Assembly (NCBI RefSeq): GCF_907164915.1
Contig: NC_061862.1
Coordinates: 125,993,641 to 126,057,640, forward strand
DNA length: 64,000 bases
Reading direction: 5' to 3'
From: Impatiens glandulifera
Taxonomy: Eukaryota > Streptophyta > Magnoliopsida > Ericales > Balsaminaceae
Part shown: positions 22,813 to 33,568 of the stretch, piece after piece
How the letters are laid out: the number at the start of each line of letters is the position of its first letter
How positions within the stretch are numbered: the first letter of the stretch is position 1
Made by a program: the position numbers and the translations under genes
The notes under the pieces: model-generated
Database searches by the model: none
What the model saw: only the letters and a program-made list of their open reading frames with translations
Told to the model about the DNA's origin: nothing

Positions 22813-24410
22813 GTAGAGGAGGTAACCAATTTATGTTTTGCTGACGATTTGTTCATTCTAGCGCACGTATACATTGATTATATTAAAACTATTAGGGTTG
22901 CACTAACGTTCTTTTTTTGGTTACATGTGTTAACTATTAATGAAAGTAAAAGTGTGACATTTTATGGAGGCATAAATGACGAAACGAAGCAGAACATCTT
23001 AAACATCATTAGCATCAAGGAAGGAAGTTTTCCCATAAGGTACTTAGGAATTCCGTTAACCGCGAAGCAGATCAAGATCTCACATTGCAAGTCGCTGATT
23101 GAAAAGGTAAAAAACACGATATCTGGTTTGGAAGCGAAAAAACTTTCTTATGTAGGGAGGATCGAACTTATCAAAACAGTGGTCATGGGCATAGTTGGCT
23201 ACTAGGCGCAGTAAATGGTCATTCTGAAGAATATAATGAAGGAGCTCGATACACTGATGAAGACTTTATCTGGGGCAGTAGAGGAAGAGGAGGAAAAAAA
23301 GTCAAATGGACCACTCTCTGCAAAACGAAGGACGAGGGAGGCATCGACTTGAAGAACTGTATCGAGTGGAACAAGGCTCTCACCTTCAAGCATCTGTGAG
23401 CTTTAGAGCGCAATCAGGAGTCACTATGGATCAAATGGGTGCATACGAGGTTTATGAACTACAAAACCTGCATCTGAACTTGCAAAATTTAGGAAGGTTT
23501 GAGCTGGTCTTTACAAAAGATTCTTAAACTAAGAAGCGATATTCCAGATCTTTATGACATTCGGTTAGGGGATGGGAAATGCACTCTATTCTGGCATGAC
23601 CCCTGGTTCGAAAAATAGCCTATCATCCACAAGGATGAGTTTAAAAATACCCGCATCAGAAGGGACTACACATAAGCGAAAATAAGAGACATTAAAGACG
23701 GAAATTGGGACTCACTCCTGAGAAGAAATCTAGAAGGACAGAGGATACTTGATCATATAAGTAACATACAACTACACGACAGACCGAATATTCATTAATG
23801 GAAAACTGAGGACAATGGGAAGCTGGTATCGAAGAAAATATGGGAGGTAACGCGGGAAAAAGCACAGAAAGTAGAATGGGCTCCTCTTGTATGGTCAACG
23901 AAGATTATCCCTAGACACCAGTTCATCTTATGGTTCGCCTTCTTGGAAAGACTCAACACTCGTGATCGTATCAGTATGTATATGAGCATCCTAGACACAA
24001 ACTGTCTTCTATGTAGAGGAAATGAAGAAACCATATATCACCTATTCGGAAGCTGCTGTATTGCTTCAGAGTTTTGGGACAGATTCTATAAAAGCCTGGA
24101 GCTGATCAGTTTCCCGAGCGAATGAAATGAAATCAAAGATGCAACACTACTCAAAGCCAAGAGAAATAGATTTGCAACAAGCATGTTCAAGTGTGATTTT
24201 GGAGCAGTGGTGTATAACATTTGACAAGAGCGGAATGCAAGGGTATATGACAGAACCCGCAAGAGAGTTGAAGAGTGATAGAAAGATATTGTATCGGATT
24301 GCAGCGCCCTCGCGGGAATGTGGACAAGAATTCCAAGCACAGAGCAGAATTGGAATATCTATAGGAATTGGAATTTACCGTTTTTTAAACTCAATAGAAT
24401 TGAAAGCATT
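22813..24410 (+). pseudogene. LINE ORF2 remnant (RT thumb and zf-RVT)
   Basis: It begins with FADDLFILAHVY (about 22840), then GSFPIRYLGIPLTA (about 23025), KPKDEGG-like residues altered to KTKDEGGI, and CLLCRGN and HLFGSC (about 24005-24060). Stops replace conserved residues: TAG for Trp at about 23203, TAA for Gln at about 23212, and TGA for Trp in the NE(W)NE segment at about 24123. A 1-bp gap in the FIWG region (about 23262) shifts the frame. Non-functional. Confidence 0.82.
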
Positions 24411-24578
24411 ATAATCAGATAATTCATTTACATTTTAGCTTTTTAGCTTTTACTCAAAATGTTACGACTTCAAAATCATTTTAGGTCTGTCTAGAATGAT
24501 TTCATAAACTCGTGTTTATTTTCCCATTTTTGGGAATTTTTAATGAAATAACGCTAAGTCGTTTTTACTAAAAAAAAA
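22813..24578 (+). mobile_element. L1-type LINE, 5'-truncated (L5, family B)
   Basis: It shares its 5' truncation point (GTAGAGGAGGTAACC) and target site with L2 and L11. TSD: CCTAATCATTCA (22801-22812), and CCTAAACATTTA after the poly(A). Three copies in blocks A, B and C arose by block duplication of one insertion. Confidence 0.9.
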
Positions 24579-25884
24579 CCTAAACATTTAATATACTTTA
24601 GAGGTGAGACAATAGATTATTTTAATTAGTCGTAAAAAAAGAGAAAAATTAATTAGTAGGAGAGAGAGAAAATAATTAATAAAAGTGACGAAAGATAAAT
24701 TGATTAATTAATGAGAGAAATTAATTAATAACACGAGGAAAGAGAATATTTTATGATTAAACAGAATATCCAATATTCGCGGACTTTTGCAGCCCAGATT
24801 CGCGTCTCCTATCATATAAGTTAAAGAGTAATGATAGAGGACGCGAATTTGGGGCTGTGAAAGTCCGCGAATATTTGATATTCGGTTTAATGACAAAATA
24901 TTCTTTCCTTTTTTGTTAATTAATTTCTCTCACTTTCATCATTAATTAATTAATTTATCTCACTCTCCTCATTAATTAATTTATGTCAGTCTCTTTCATT
25001 AATTATTTTCTTTGTCTCATTAATTAATTATCTCTTTTTTACAACTAATTAATTATTTTCTCTCTCTCACTAATTAATTTATCTCTTTTACTAATTTATC
25101 TCTTTTCTATTTAGTATGTAGTGTTTAATGTTTAGGGGTTTAAGATGTAAGGTTAGGGTTGAAAAAAAATAATTAAAAATAAAATCTCAGTTTAAATATA
25201 TGCTAATTAATTAATTTCTTTTTCTTTTTTCCAATTTAAACCCTAAACCATATACCCAAATTCTAAACCCCTAAACCTAAAACCCTAGATCTTAAACCCT
25301 AAGCATTTTAGAGGTGAGACAATAAATTATTTTAATTATTAGTAAAAAAAGAGAAAAATTAATTAGTAAAAGAGAGAGAAATTAATTAATAAAAATAACG
25401 AAAGATAAATTAATTAATGAGAATAGTGAGAGAAATTAATTAATAATACGAAAAGAGAATATTCTATGAATAAACAGACTATCCACTATTAATATTCGCG
25501 GATCACGGCCCTAGATTCGCGTCCCCTATCATATAAATTAAGTTAAGGAGTAATGATTCATCCCTTATCATATAAGTTAAGGAGTAATGATAGGGGACGC
25601 GAATATGGGGCCGCAAAGTCCGCGAATATTGGATATTCGGTTTAATGACAAAATATTCTTTCCTCTTTTTTGTTAATTAATTTCTCACATTTTCCTCATT
25701 AATTAATTAATTTCTCTCACTCTCCATATTAATTAATTAATTTATCTTAGTGTTTTTCATTAATTATTTTCTCTCTCTCACTAATTAATTTTTTTTTACG
25801 ACTAATAAATTATTTTCTCTCTCCCACTAATTAATTTATCTCTTTTACTAATTTATCTCTTTTCTATTTAGGGTTTAAAGTTTA
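24579..25884. repeat. Foldback satellite units, including the doubled-loop unit
   Basis: Hairpin cores are at about 24765-24890 and 25490-25635. The second has two successive TTAAGGAGTAATGAT loop elements, as in 16775-16925 and 47100-47245. Confidence 0.82.
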
Positions 25885-26330
25885 GGAGTTTAAGATTTTT
25901 TTTTTTTTGGGAAAACGACTTATTGTCATTTCATTAAAAAAACCCAAAACGGGAAAAAACGGATATAGTCTCCTTTAACTTTCTAACAAACCTAGAAAGT
26001 TAAAGTTAGGTTCAAGTAAACAAACATTCAAACAAAGCAAACACGAGACTTACAATCAATCATAAAAAACTAACTAGCTTTCGAAAAATTAAAAGATGTG
26101 ACTTTGTCATAATCGAATTTCCACTCCCGACAAAGGGTCCATTCACGCTGACCTTTGGGAACCCGCCTCCACGCACCGATTAGCGCACCACAATCAAACA
26201 CGATATCCCTCCATACATGCTCAACGTCGCGACGAACTCTCCCAAATACTCTTGCGTTTCTCTCGGCCCATACATGATAAACAATGGCAGCAAAACCACA
26301 TTTGAAGACATTGGCTGGAGTTTAAGATTT
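25885..26330 (-). mobile_element. LINE 3' end in minus orientation (L6, family A) with 14-bp TSD
   Basis: The insert 25899-26316 is a family A LINE tail on the minus strand; its poly(A) reads as T's at 25899-25908. TSD GGAGTTTAAGATTT is exact (25885-25898 and 26317-26330). It sits in the TTTAGG-rich arm of the satellite, the mirror image of the segment that receives the plus-strand LINEs. It encodes only the last about 80 codons of ORF2 on the minus strand (e.g. NARVFGRVRR). Confidence 0.92.
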
Positions 26331-26510
26331 AGAATTTAAGGTTTAAGATGTAAGGTTAGGGTTAGAAAAAAATAATTAAAAATTAAATCTCAGTTTAAAT
26401 ATTTACTAATTAATTAATTTATTTTTCTTTCTTTCAACTTAAACCTTAAACCATATACCCAAACTCTAAACCCTAAACTTAAAACCCTAGATCCTAAACC
26501 TTAAACCTAT
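26331..26510. repeat. Satellite spacer with telomere-like block
   Basis: The short satellite stretch from TTTAGAATTTAAGG to CCTAAACCTTAAACC links L6 to the Copia element. Confidence 0.8.
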
Positions 26511-26529
26511 TTCACAATCTATGTAGAAT

Positions 26530-27762
26530 TGAACAACTGTATGTGAAGACTGCATTTCTCCATGTGACTTGGAGGAAGAGATCTATATGGAACAACCTGA
26601 GAGTTTCAAAGTTAAAGGTAAAGAAGATCTTGTCTGCAGATTGAGGAAAAGCTTGTATGGGCTCAAGCAAGCCCTAGACAATGGTACAGGAAATTTGACT
26701 CTTTCATGGAAGAAAATGGGTACAGTAAGACCACTTCTGATCATTATGTTTTCATCAAGAGATACGGTGTAGATGATTATGTTATTCTTCTGCTCTATGT
26801 TGATGATATGCTGATTGTTGGGCAAGATATTGCGAAAATTGAGAAGCTCAAAAGGGATTTGAACAAGTCTTTTGCGATGAAGGATTTTGGTTCAGTGAAG
26901 CCTAGGCATGGAAATATCAAGAGATAGAAAGAACAGAACACTTTGGCTATCACAGGAGAAGTACATTGAGAAGGTACTTGAGAGGTTTGCAATGAAAAAT
27001 GCAAAACCGGTTTCAGTTCCACTTGCAGGTCATTTCAAGTTAAGTTCTAAATAATGTCCTACAAGTGAGAATGAGAAAGATGAAATGAAGAATGTACCTT
27101 ATGCCTCTGTAGTTGGTAGTCTTATGTATGCCATATTATGTACAAGACCGGACATAGCACACACAGTTGGTGTTGTTAGTCGGTATCTCTCCAACCCGGG
27201 AGAAGAACATTGGCTGACTAGTAAGTGGATTCTCAGATATCTTCGAGGCTCTTCGAAAGCACGTTTATGCTTCGGAAGTGATACTCCTATTTTGGAAGGC
27301 TTTACAAATTATGATATGGCGGATGAGGTTGATTCAAGAAAATCTGTATCAGGTTTTTTGGTTACCTTTGTAGACGGTGATGTTTCGTTGCAGTCAAGAT
27401 TACAAAAGTGTGTTGCTTTGTCTACTACAGAAGCTGAGTATATTGCAGCTACTGAGGCATGTAAAGAGGTTCTATGGATGAAGATGTTCCTACAAGAGTT
27501 GGGCCAAAAGAAAGAGAAGTTTACTTTGTTTTGCGACAGTCAAAGTGCCATTCATCTCTCAAAGAATTCAGCTTTTCATTCGAGATCCAAACACATCGAC
27601 GTGAGATATCATTGGATACGTGATGTGCTTGAGGCAAAAGAGCTGAACTTGGAGAAGATTCATACAAGTGAGAATGGTGCCGATATGTTTACGAAATCCT
27701 TGCCTAAGGACAAGTTTGAAGATTGTCGGGAGAGAGCGGGTTTATTGGAGCCCACGAAGTAG
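26530..27762 (+). pseudogene. Copia reverse transcriptase-RNase H remnant (block B)
   Basis: RT starts at about VKTAFLH; a lost G near 26565 shifts the frame before EEEIYMEQP. Another lost base near 26670 (CAAGCCCTAGAC) breaks YGLKQAPRQW. The catalytic LLYVDDML is intact at about 26795. After a stop and shifts near 26925, the 27085-27762 frame (225 codons) holds an apparently complete RNase H: YASVVGSLMYAI, CTRPDIAH, SVSGFLVTF, STTEAEYIAATEACKE, LFCDSQSAIHLSKN, SKHIDVRYHWIRD and a C-terminal ADMFTKSLPKDKFE. RNase H would remove RNA during cDNA synthesis. The whole is inactive because of the shifts upstream. Confidence 0.87.
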
Positions 27763-27766
27763 CGCT

Positions 27767-27779
27767 GAAGGGGGAGATT
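27767..27779 (+). other. Copia polypurine tract
   Basis: AAGGGGGAGATT lies directly upstream of the LTR 5' end (TGTTGAG), where the plus-strand primer is made in LTR retroelements. Confidence 0.8.
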
Positions 27780-28030
27780 TGTTGAGTCAGCTCATTTGAC
27801 AGCTGGGCTTGACAAATTAATAAAGCCAATTAGGGCATATTTAATTAAGGAAAAAAAAAACACAACAGTTTTTTAGTTGTTTTTCTCTCTCCCTCTTCCA
27901 GCAGTTCTTCCTCCATTGAATCAGCAATTCCTCCATTGAAGCAGCAAAAGGAGAAAAATAATTGTTAGGCCTTTATTGTAGCTTATCTATTTATGGATTG
28001 CTAAACATGTGTTATTATTTGATTTCTACA
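27780..28030 (+). repeat. Single Copia LTR, 251 bp (block B)
   Basis: It is bounded by TGTTGAGTCAG and GATTTCTACA (TG...CA ends), with a polypurine tract immediately before and a primer binding site immediately after. It would have carried the promoter and polyadenylation signals. It is the only LTR of this element; no partner is found on either side. Confidence 0.88.
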
Positions 28031-28035
28031 ATAAG

Positions 28036-28047
28036 TGGTATCAAAGC
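28036..28047 (+). other. Primer binding site (initiator tRNA-Met type)
   Basis: TGGTATCAAAGC, five bases after the LTR, matches the usual plant Copia site TGGTATCAGAGC with one change. Confidence 0.85.
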
Positions 28048-28082
28048 TGAGTTCGTTTGGTGGTGATTCTTGTATAATTCAA

Positions 28083-28681
28083 ATGGAAGAATCGTTGAGT
28101 AGTAATGACACGATGATCAAACTCACAGCTACCAATTACACAATCTGGAAGTCACGGATGGAGGATTTATTGTGTAATTATGATTATAAAGACACTATTT
28201 TGGGTGATAAAGGAAAACTAGAGGCTATGACATATGCAGATTGGAAGAAGCTGAACAGAAAGGTAGTTGGTAAAATCAGACAATGGGTTGACAATAGTGT
28301 GTATCAACATGTGGCTACTGAAGTTAATGCTTATAATGTGTGGACTATTTTGAGTGAACTGTATGAGAAGAACAACACTCAAAATAGAGCATTTCTATTT
28401 AGGAAGTTTTGCTCGTGAAATATCAAGATGGGTCTTCTATGTCTGAGCATCTAAATGCTTTTCAGGGGATTCTAAATGAGTTGGCTGCGATAGGAATGAA
28501 ATTTGATGATGAGCTTCATGCTATGTGTTTGATTAATTCTCTACCTGATAGTTGGGAAACACTTTTGGTTTCAATTACCAATTTTGTTCCACAAAGTAAG
28601 TTCACTTTGAAAATGTTGAAAGAGAGCGTGTTGAATGAAGAGGCTAGAAGAAAAGAACAGGGCTTCTCGACTCCAAGTTAG
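28083..28681 (+). pseudogene. Copia gag (capsid part), frameshifted
   Basis: The start is ATG at 28083 (MEESLSSND), the usual plant Copia gag beginning. The sequence continues with KLTATNYTIWKSRMEDLL, then an UBN2/gag-type helical domain with YEKNNTQNRAFLFRKF. A missing T near 28414 (compare GCTCGTTGAAA at 50005) shifts the frame; 28409-28681 carries the rest (MSEHLNAFQGILNELAA, CLINSLPDSWETL). A TAG at 28679-28681 separates this from the zinc knuckle part; block C has the same stop. The protein would form the virus-like particle. Confidence 0.87.
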
Positions 28682-29356
28682 GTATTCGTGACCGAGAGAA
28701 GGGGTAGAAGTAAAAGTAAAACTCCAAAGAATCGTAGTGGTAGTTCCGACAGGTCACGTGGAACATTCAGCTCAAGAAAAGAGATTACATGTTATCATTG
28801 TGGGAAGCCAGGACAAAAGAAGTATCAGTGCAAATCTTTGAAACGGGAACAAAAGGAGAATAAGCAAGATGGAAGTAGTAAGGTTGCAGATGTGGGTGGT
28901 AACGACATCGATATTGTTTACGACAATGATAGTATCAACCTTGTTTCTCAAGATACACAATGGGTGGTAGACTCGGGTGCTTCTTATCATGTCACTAATC
29001 GTTGTGATATATTTGATTCTTACACTAGTGGACAGTTTGGTTAAGTGACGTTGGGAAACCATGTTACGTGTAAGATTGTTGGAAAAGGAGATGTCTGTTT
29101 GGATACTAACATTTCGTACAAGTTACTTTTGAAGAATGTTCGACATGTTCCCGATATTCGGATGAATTTAATCTCTACTGGTATTCTTGATGATGAGGAC
29201 TATCATAGTTACTTTGGTGAAGGAAAATGGAAACTCATTAAGGGGTCTTTGGTGATAGCTAAAGGAAAGAAGGTCAGTTCTCTATATGTGAAAGAGACTA
29301 AGTCTTACGGGGGAGAAGAAAATGCAGTTAATGTGTTCAACACAAATTTGTCATAA
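28682..29356 (+). pseudogene. Copia nucleocapsid zinc knuckle and protease
   Basis: In frame after the TAG: a basic RRGRSKSKTPKNRSGSSDRS stretch, the CCHC knuckle CYHCGKPGQKKYQC (about 28788-28830) and the aspartic protease motif WVVDSGASYHVT (about 28960-28995). The frame is cut by TAA at 29042-29044, where block C has TTA. The following part (VTLGNHVTCKIVGKGDVCL, LLKNVRHVPDIRMNLISTG) is the protease C-terminal half and the linker into integrase. A shift at about 29350 separates it from the integrase. Confidence 0.87.
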
Positions 29357-29875
29357 GCGACTTGGTCACTTAAGTCAAAATGGTATGCGAGTTCTCTCCA
29401 AGAAAATCGATCTTCAGGCTTAAAGTCCACAGATTTGAATACATGCACATATTGCTTAGTTGGTAAGCGACATAGAGTTTCTTTCAAAAGTTTCTCTCCA
29501 TCTAGGAAGCCCAATATCCTAGATATGGTTCACACAGACATATGTTTTATGGATTCCATGACTTTAGGTGATGCTCATTATTACATCACTTTTATCGATG
29601 ATTGCTCAAGGAAGGCGTGAGAATATTGCTTGAAGACTAAGTACAAGCATTTGATTACTTCAAGTTGTTTAATGCTGAAGTGGAGAGAGAAGCTAGGAAG
29701 AAATTGAAATGTGTTCGTTCGGATAATGGTGGCGAATACAGAGGGCATTTTGTGGAATACTATAAAAGTCACGGGATCAAGCTTTTGAAGACTGTGTTAA
29801 AAACACCTCAACAGAATGAAGTCGCAGAGTGGATGAACAGGTCTATCAATGAGAGAATTTTGTGTATGTTGTCTA
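29355..29875 (+). pseudogene. Copia integrase, N-terminal and core parts only
   Basis: The HHCC zinc-binding region is present (HKRLGHLSQN, then CTYCLVGKRH), followed by core residues: Asp in MVHTDICF (about 29528), Asp in CVRSDNGGEY (about 29715) and Glu in NEVAEWMNR (about 29825). The line is broken by TAA near 29420, TGA in the SRKAWEY segment near 29620, and a frameshift near 29665. The element ends at NERILCMLSML, and the remaining core and GKGY region are absent. Block C keeps the Trp codon (TGG) at the TGA site. Confidence 0.85.
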
Positions 29876-30487
29876 TGTTAGTTTCTTTAATCTAAATCTT
29901 TAATCTTTAATCCTTAAGTCTATAATCTATATACTCTATGTCGATAAATTGAGATAAATTGTAATTACGGAAACATACTTGGATCTTGAATGAAGAACGG
30001 TCCATTAAGTCGTTCTTCGTTATTCTCTTTTTCTTGATCTTCTCTAGATCTTTGATCTTCTTGTTCTGAATCTGAACCTAGATCGGAATTTGAATCTTCT
30101 TGTTCTATATCTGAACCTGGATCGGAATGTCTGATGTGGGTGGGGTTTAAGTCTTTCAACCCTATACCAATAGCCCTTTAGTGTTCTTGAGAGATGAACC
30201 TAAAACCTTATTGTTCGATGAGAGAAACAAATTAGGTAGGCTCTCTATATGGGTTGGGGACCTAGCCCTAATATACCCATTTATTATTCGGCCCATCAAC
30301 AAAATAATAAATGATATTTCTGCTTCTACACAAATATGTCCCCATATTTATTATAGATGTCTAAATAAGATCATAACTTTTATACTTTAATAGACCACTT
30401 TAATTGGCTTTAATCTTTATTATGGTAACAACTAATATACAATTATTAAATAATATATGTACCCAAATATTGAAAATAATTCCAACA
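29876..30487 (-). repeat. LTR of a second Copia element, minus strand
   Basis: Read on the minus strand it begins TGTTGGAATTATT just after the polypurine-type AAGTGGGAGAT (plus-strand ATCTCCCACTT at 30488), and ends ...AAACTAACA at 29876 if TG...CA ends are taken. The plus-strand start is less certain because it abuts the other Copia's integrase. It contains an imperfect direct repeat around GATCGGAATTTGAATCTTCTTGTTC and GATCGGAATGTC. Confidence 0.65.
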
Positions 30488-31537
30488 ATCTCCCACTTGG
30501 GTCATATAATATTTCCTTCAATTGTATATTATAACCTTAAGAGCTCAAAATATTATTATCATTTCCAAATACATCTATATCAATCTCGTCCATCAATTAT
30601 ATATAAACATAGGATTAAAGCGATTTTTGTTACATTAGTTCGTAACTAAACCCTCAATAGTCACATATGTCAAATGACATAGATTAAACATGGGTGTGTA
30701 GTGTGGATTAACATCTACTGTGATCTTTAACATGTCTAATACCAACTGGTCCTCCTTTATTCCTTATAGAGATCAATCTGAATAACTTTATAATCTTGAT
30801 TTCTTTAAAAACTAAATCTTTAATTTCTTTAGGAACTGATTTTTTAATGTGCACATAAATTCCAAATTTTATCTATACAAGCATCACAATACAAACTCCC
30901 ACTAAAAATGTATATCATCTAAATATGCAATATCCATATGAACAATATGTTCATGAAAGACCTCAGATAGCAAATATTTAGAGAACTGGTCCGTAATTTT
31001 AGAGTTTGTCCAAATATGCTCAATAGATAAGTAAACATTATGAATTCTTTATTTTCCAAATAGTTCGACTTAGTCGAACTTATATTACTCTTAAAGTAAA
31101 AGAACTGCAAATTATTGTCACGTAATATCTTTAGTGGTCTTTCTATATCATTCATAATTTGAAACCCCGTGACAAAATTTTGAAGTCAGATTCTTTAATT
31201 GGATACCACAAAACACCTAATAAATTCTGCCATCAACTTGAAATAATTCGAGTGTCTACTTAGCACTCTTCCAAAAATTAATTCTTTAAACTAAAATGAT
31301 GTGGCACGAATTTTCGACTGTTTTAGTATCCAACAAAATTCGAATCAATATATCAAATGATCTCTATCCGATTTGATTTCACTATATGAGTATGTAATGT
31401 TTTGTTATTAAAATGTCATATTACTTGCTTGGTTGCTTTCTCAATGATCCAAACTAGAATCCTTCAAATATTTGTCAAACATTATAATTATACTTAATTT
31501 CTTGATTCATATAATCTTGAGTATACATTAGACTCTT
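30488..31537 (-). pseudogene. Decayed Copia RNase H region, minus strand
   Basis: On the minus strand, fragments of a Copia RT-RNase H end can be read: AEFIRCF, LQNFVTGFQIMNDIERPLKI and RDNN, corresponding to the usual EAEF..., LWL..., NIERPLKIYCDN segments. They precede a long degraded stretch and the polypurine tract. Many stops and shifts; no long open frame. It is clearly older than the neighbouring plus-strand Copia. Its far end meets satellite (GTTTAAGGAGTAATGAT) at about 31538. Confidence 0.7.
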
Positions 31538-33547
31538 GTTTAAGGAGTAATGATAAGAGACGCGAATCTGGGGTCTCTTTCATTAATTATTTTCCCTCAC
31601 TAATTAATTATCTTTTTTTTACGACTAATTAATTATTTTCTCGCTCCCAATAATTAATTTATCTCTTTCACTAATCTCTTTTACTAATTTATCTATATTC
31701 TAATTAGGGTTTAAGGTTTAGGAATTTAAGATTTAGAATTTAAGGTTTAAGACGTATTGGAAAAAAATAATTAAAAATAAAATCTCAGTTTAAATTATTA
31801 GTAATTAATTAATTTCTTTTTCTTTCTTCTAACTTAAACCCTAAACCATATATCCAAATTCTAAACCCTAATCCTAAAACCTAGATCTTAAACTCTAACC
31901 CTTCAATATACTTTAGAGGTGAGACAATAAATTATTTTAATTAGTCGTAAAAAAAAAGAGAAAAATTAATTAGTAGGAGAGAGAGAAAATAATTAATAAA
32001 AGTGACGAAAGATAAATTGATTAATTAATGAGAATAGTGAGAGAAATTAATTAATAACACGAGAAAAGAGAATATTCTATGATTAAACAAAATATCTAAT
32101 ATAATATTCGTGCACTTTTACGGCCCCAGATTCGCGTCCTCTATCATATAAGTTAAAGAGTAATGATACGAGACGCGAATCTGGGCCGCGAAAGTCCGCG
32201 AATATTGGATATTCTGTTTTATGACAAAATATTCTTTTTTGTTAATTAATTTCTCTCACTTTCCTCATTAATTAATTAATTTCTTTCACTCTCCTCGTTA
32301 ATTAATTAATTTATCTCAGTCTTTTTCATTAATTATTTTCTCTCTCTCACTAATTAATTATCTTTTTTTTATGACTAATTTATTATTTTCTTTATTTTAC
32401 TAATCTCTTTTACTACTTTATCTTTTTTCTATTTAGAGTTTAAGGTTTAGGAGTTTAAGATTTAGAATTTAAGGTTTAAGATGTAAGGTTAGGGTTGAAA
32501 AAAAATAATTAAAAATAAAATCTCAGTTTAAATATTTACTAATTAATTAATTTCTTTTTCTTTCTTCCAACTTAAACCCTAAACCATATACCCAAATTCT
32601 AAACCCTAAAACCACATATCCTAAACCCTAAACCTTCAATATATATTTTTGAGTTGAGACAATAGATTATTTTAATTAGTCGTAAAAAAAAGAGAAAAAT
32701 TAATTAGTAGGAGAGAGTGAAAATAATTAATAAAAGTGACGAAATATAAATTGATTAATTAATGAGAGAATATTCTTTTTTTGTTATTTAATTTCTCTCA
32801 CTTTTTTCATGAATTAATTAATTTCTCCCACTCCTCATTAATTAATTAATTAATTTATCATAGTTTTTTCATTAATTATTTACTCTCTCTAATTAATTAT
32901 CTCTTTTCTATTTAGGGTTTAAGGTTTAGGGTTTAGAATTTCAGTTTAAATATTTACTAATTAAAATTAATTAATATTTTTTTCTTTCTTCCAACTTAAA
33001 CTCTAAACTATATACCCAAAATAGTGAAAGAAATTAATTAATAACAGAGTAAAGAGAATAATATTCTATGATTAAACAGAATATCTAATATTCGCGGACT
33101 TTTACGGCCCCTATTCACGTCCCCTATCATATAAGTTAAATTATAAGAAATTATATAAGTAATGATAGAGGAAGCGAATCTAGGGCCGCGAAAGTCCGTG
33201 ATATTCGGTTGAATGACAGAATATTCTTTTCTCTTTTTTTGTTAATTATTTTCTCTCACATTACACATTAATTAATTTTTCTCACTTCCCTCATTAATTA
33301 AATAATTTATCTCACTCTTTTACTAATTTATCTCCTTTCTATTTAGGGTTTAAGGTTTAGAGGTTTAGGATTTAAGATGTAGGATTTAAGGTTTAAGATG
33401 TAAAGTTAGGGTTGAAAAAAATAATTAAAAATAAAATCTCAATTTAAATATTTACAATTAATTAATTTCTTTTTCTTTCTTCAAACTTAAACCCTAAACC
33501 ATATACCCAAATTCTAAACCCTAAACTTAAAACTCTATATCCTAAAA
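31538..33547. repeat. Foldback satellite units after the Copia cluster
   Basis: It resumes with the right half of a hairpin (31541-31570). A full hairpin is at about 32100-32215, and a third at about 33080-33205. Between them, at about 32765-32775, the left arm joins directly to GAATATTC of the right arm; block C has a full hairpin there. Confidence 0.83.
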
Positions 33548-33568
33548 CCTAAACATTCAATATATTTA

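Larger units (their letters stand above)
26511..29875 (+). mobile_element. Permuted Ty1/Copia relic: RT-RNase H, one LTR, gag-PR-IN (block B)
   Basis: The order on the plus strand is RT and RNase H, polypurine tract, a single 251-bp LTR, primer binding site, gag, zinc knuckle, protease, integrase. A standard Copia runs LTR-gag-PR-IN-RT-RH-LTR, so this is the 3' half of one element joined through a shared LTR to the 5' half of another. The left end starts inside RT and the right end stops inside IN; the C-terminal part of IN and the first part of RT are missing. Block C carries the same arrangement. Confidence 0.88.

Noticed and set aside
23692..24340. Minus-strand frames across LINEs (also near 13660, 14273, 39785, 45384, 55957, 61075)
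   Set aside because: They recur at the same position in every LINE copy and are antisense shadows of the ORF2 frame.
29965..30159. Acidic 64-codon minus frame conserved in both blocks (also 51551-51745)
   Set aside because: It is inside the minus-strand LTR, and conservation follows from the recent block duplication.
30919..31155. 78-codon minus frame as an independent gene
   Set aside because: Its start matches the RNase H segment of the decayed minus-strand Copia, and the rest is a shifted frame.
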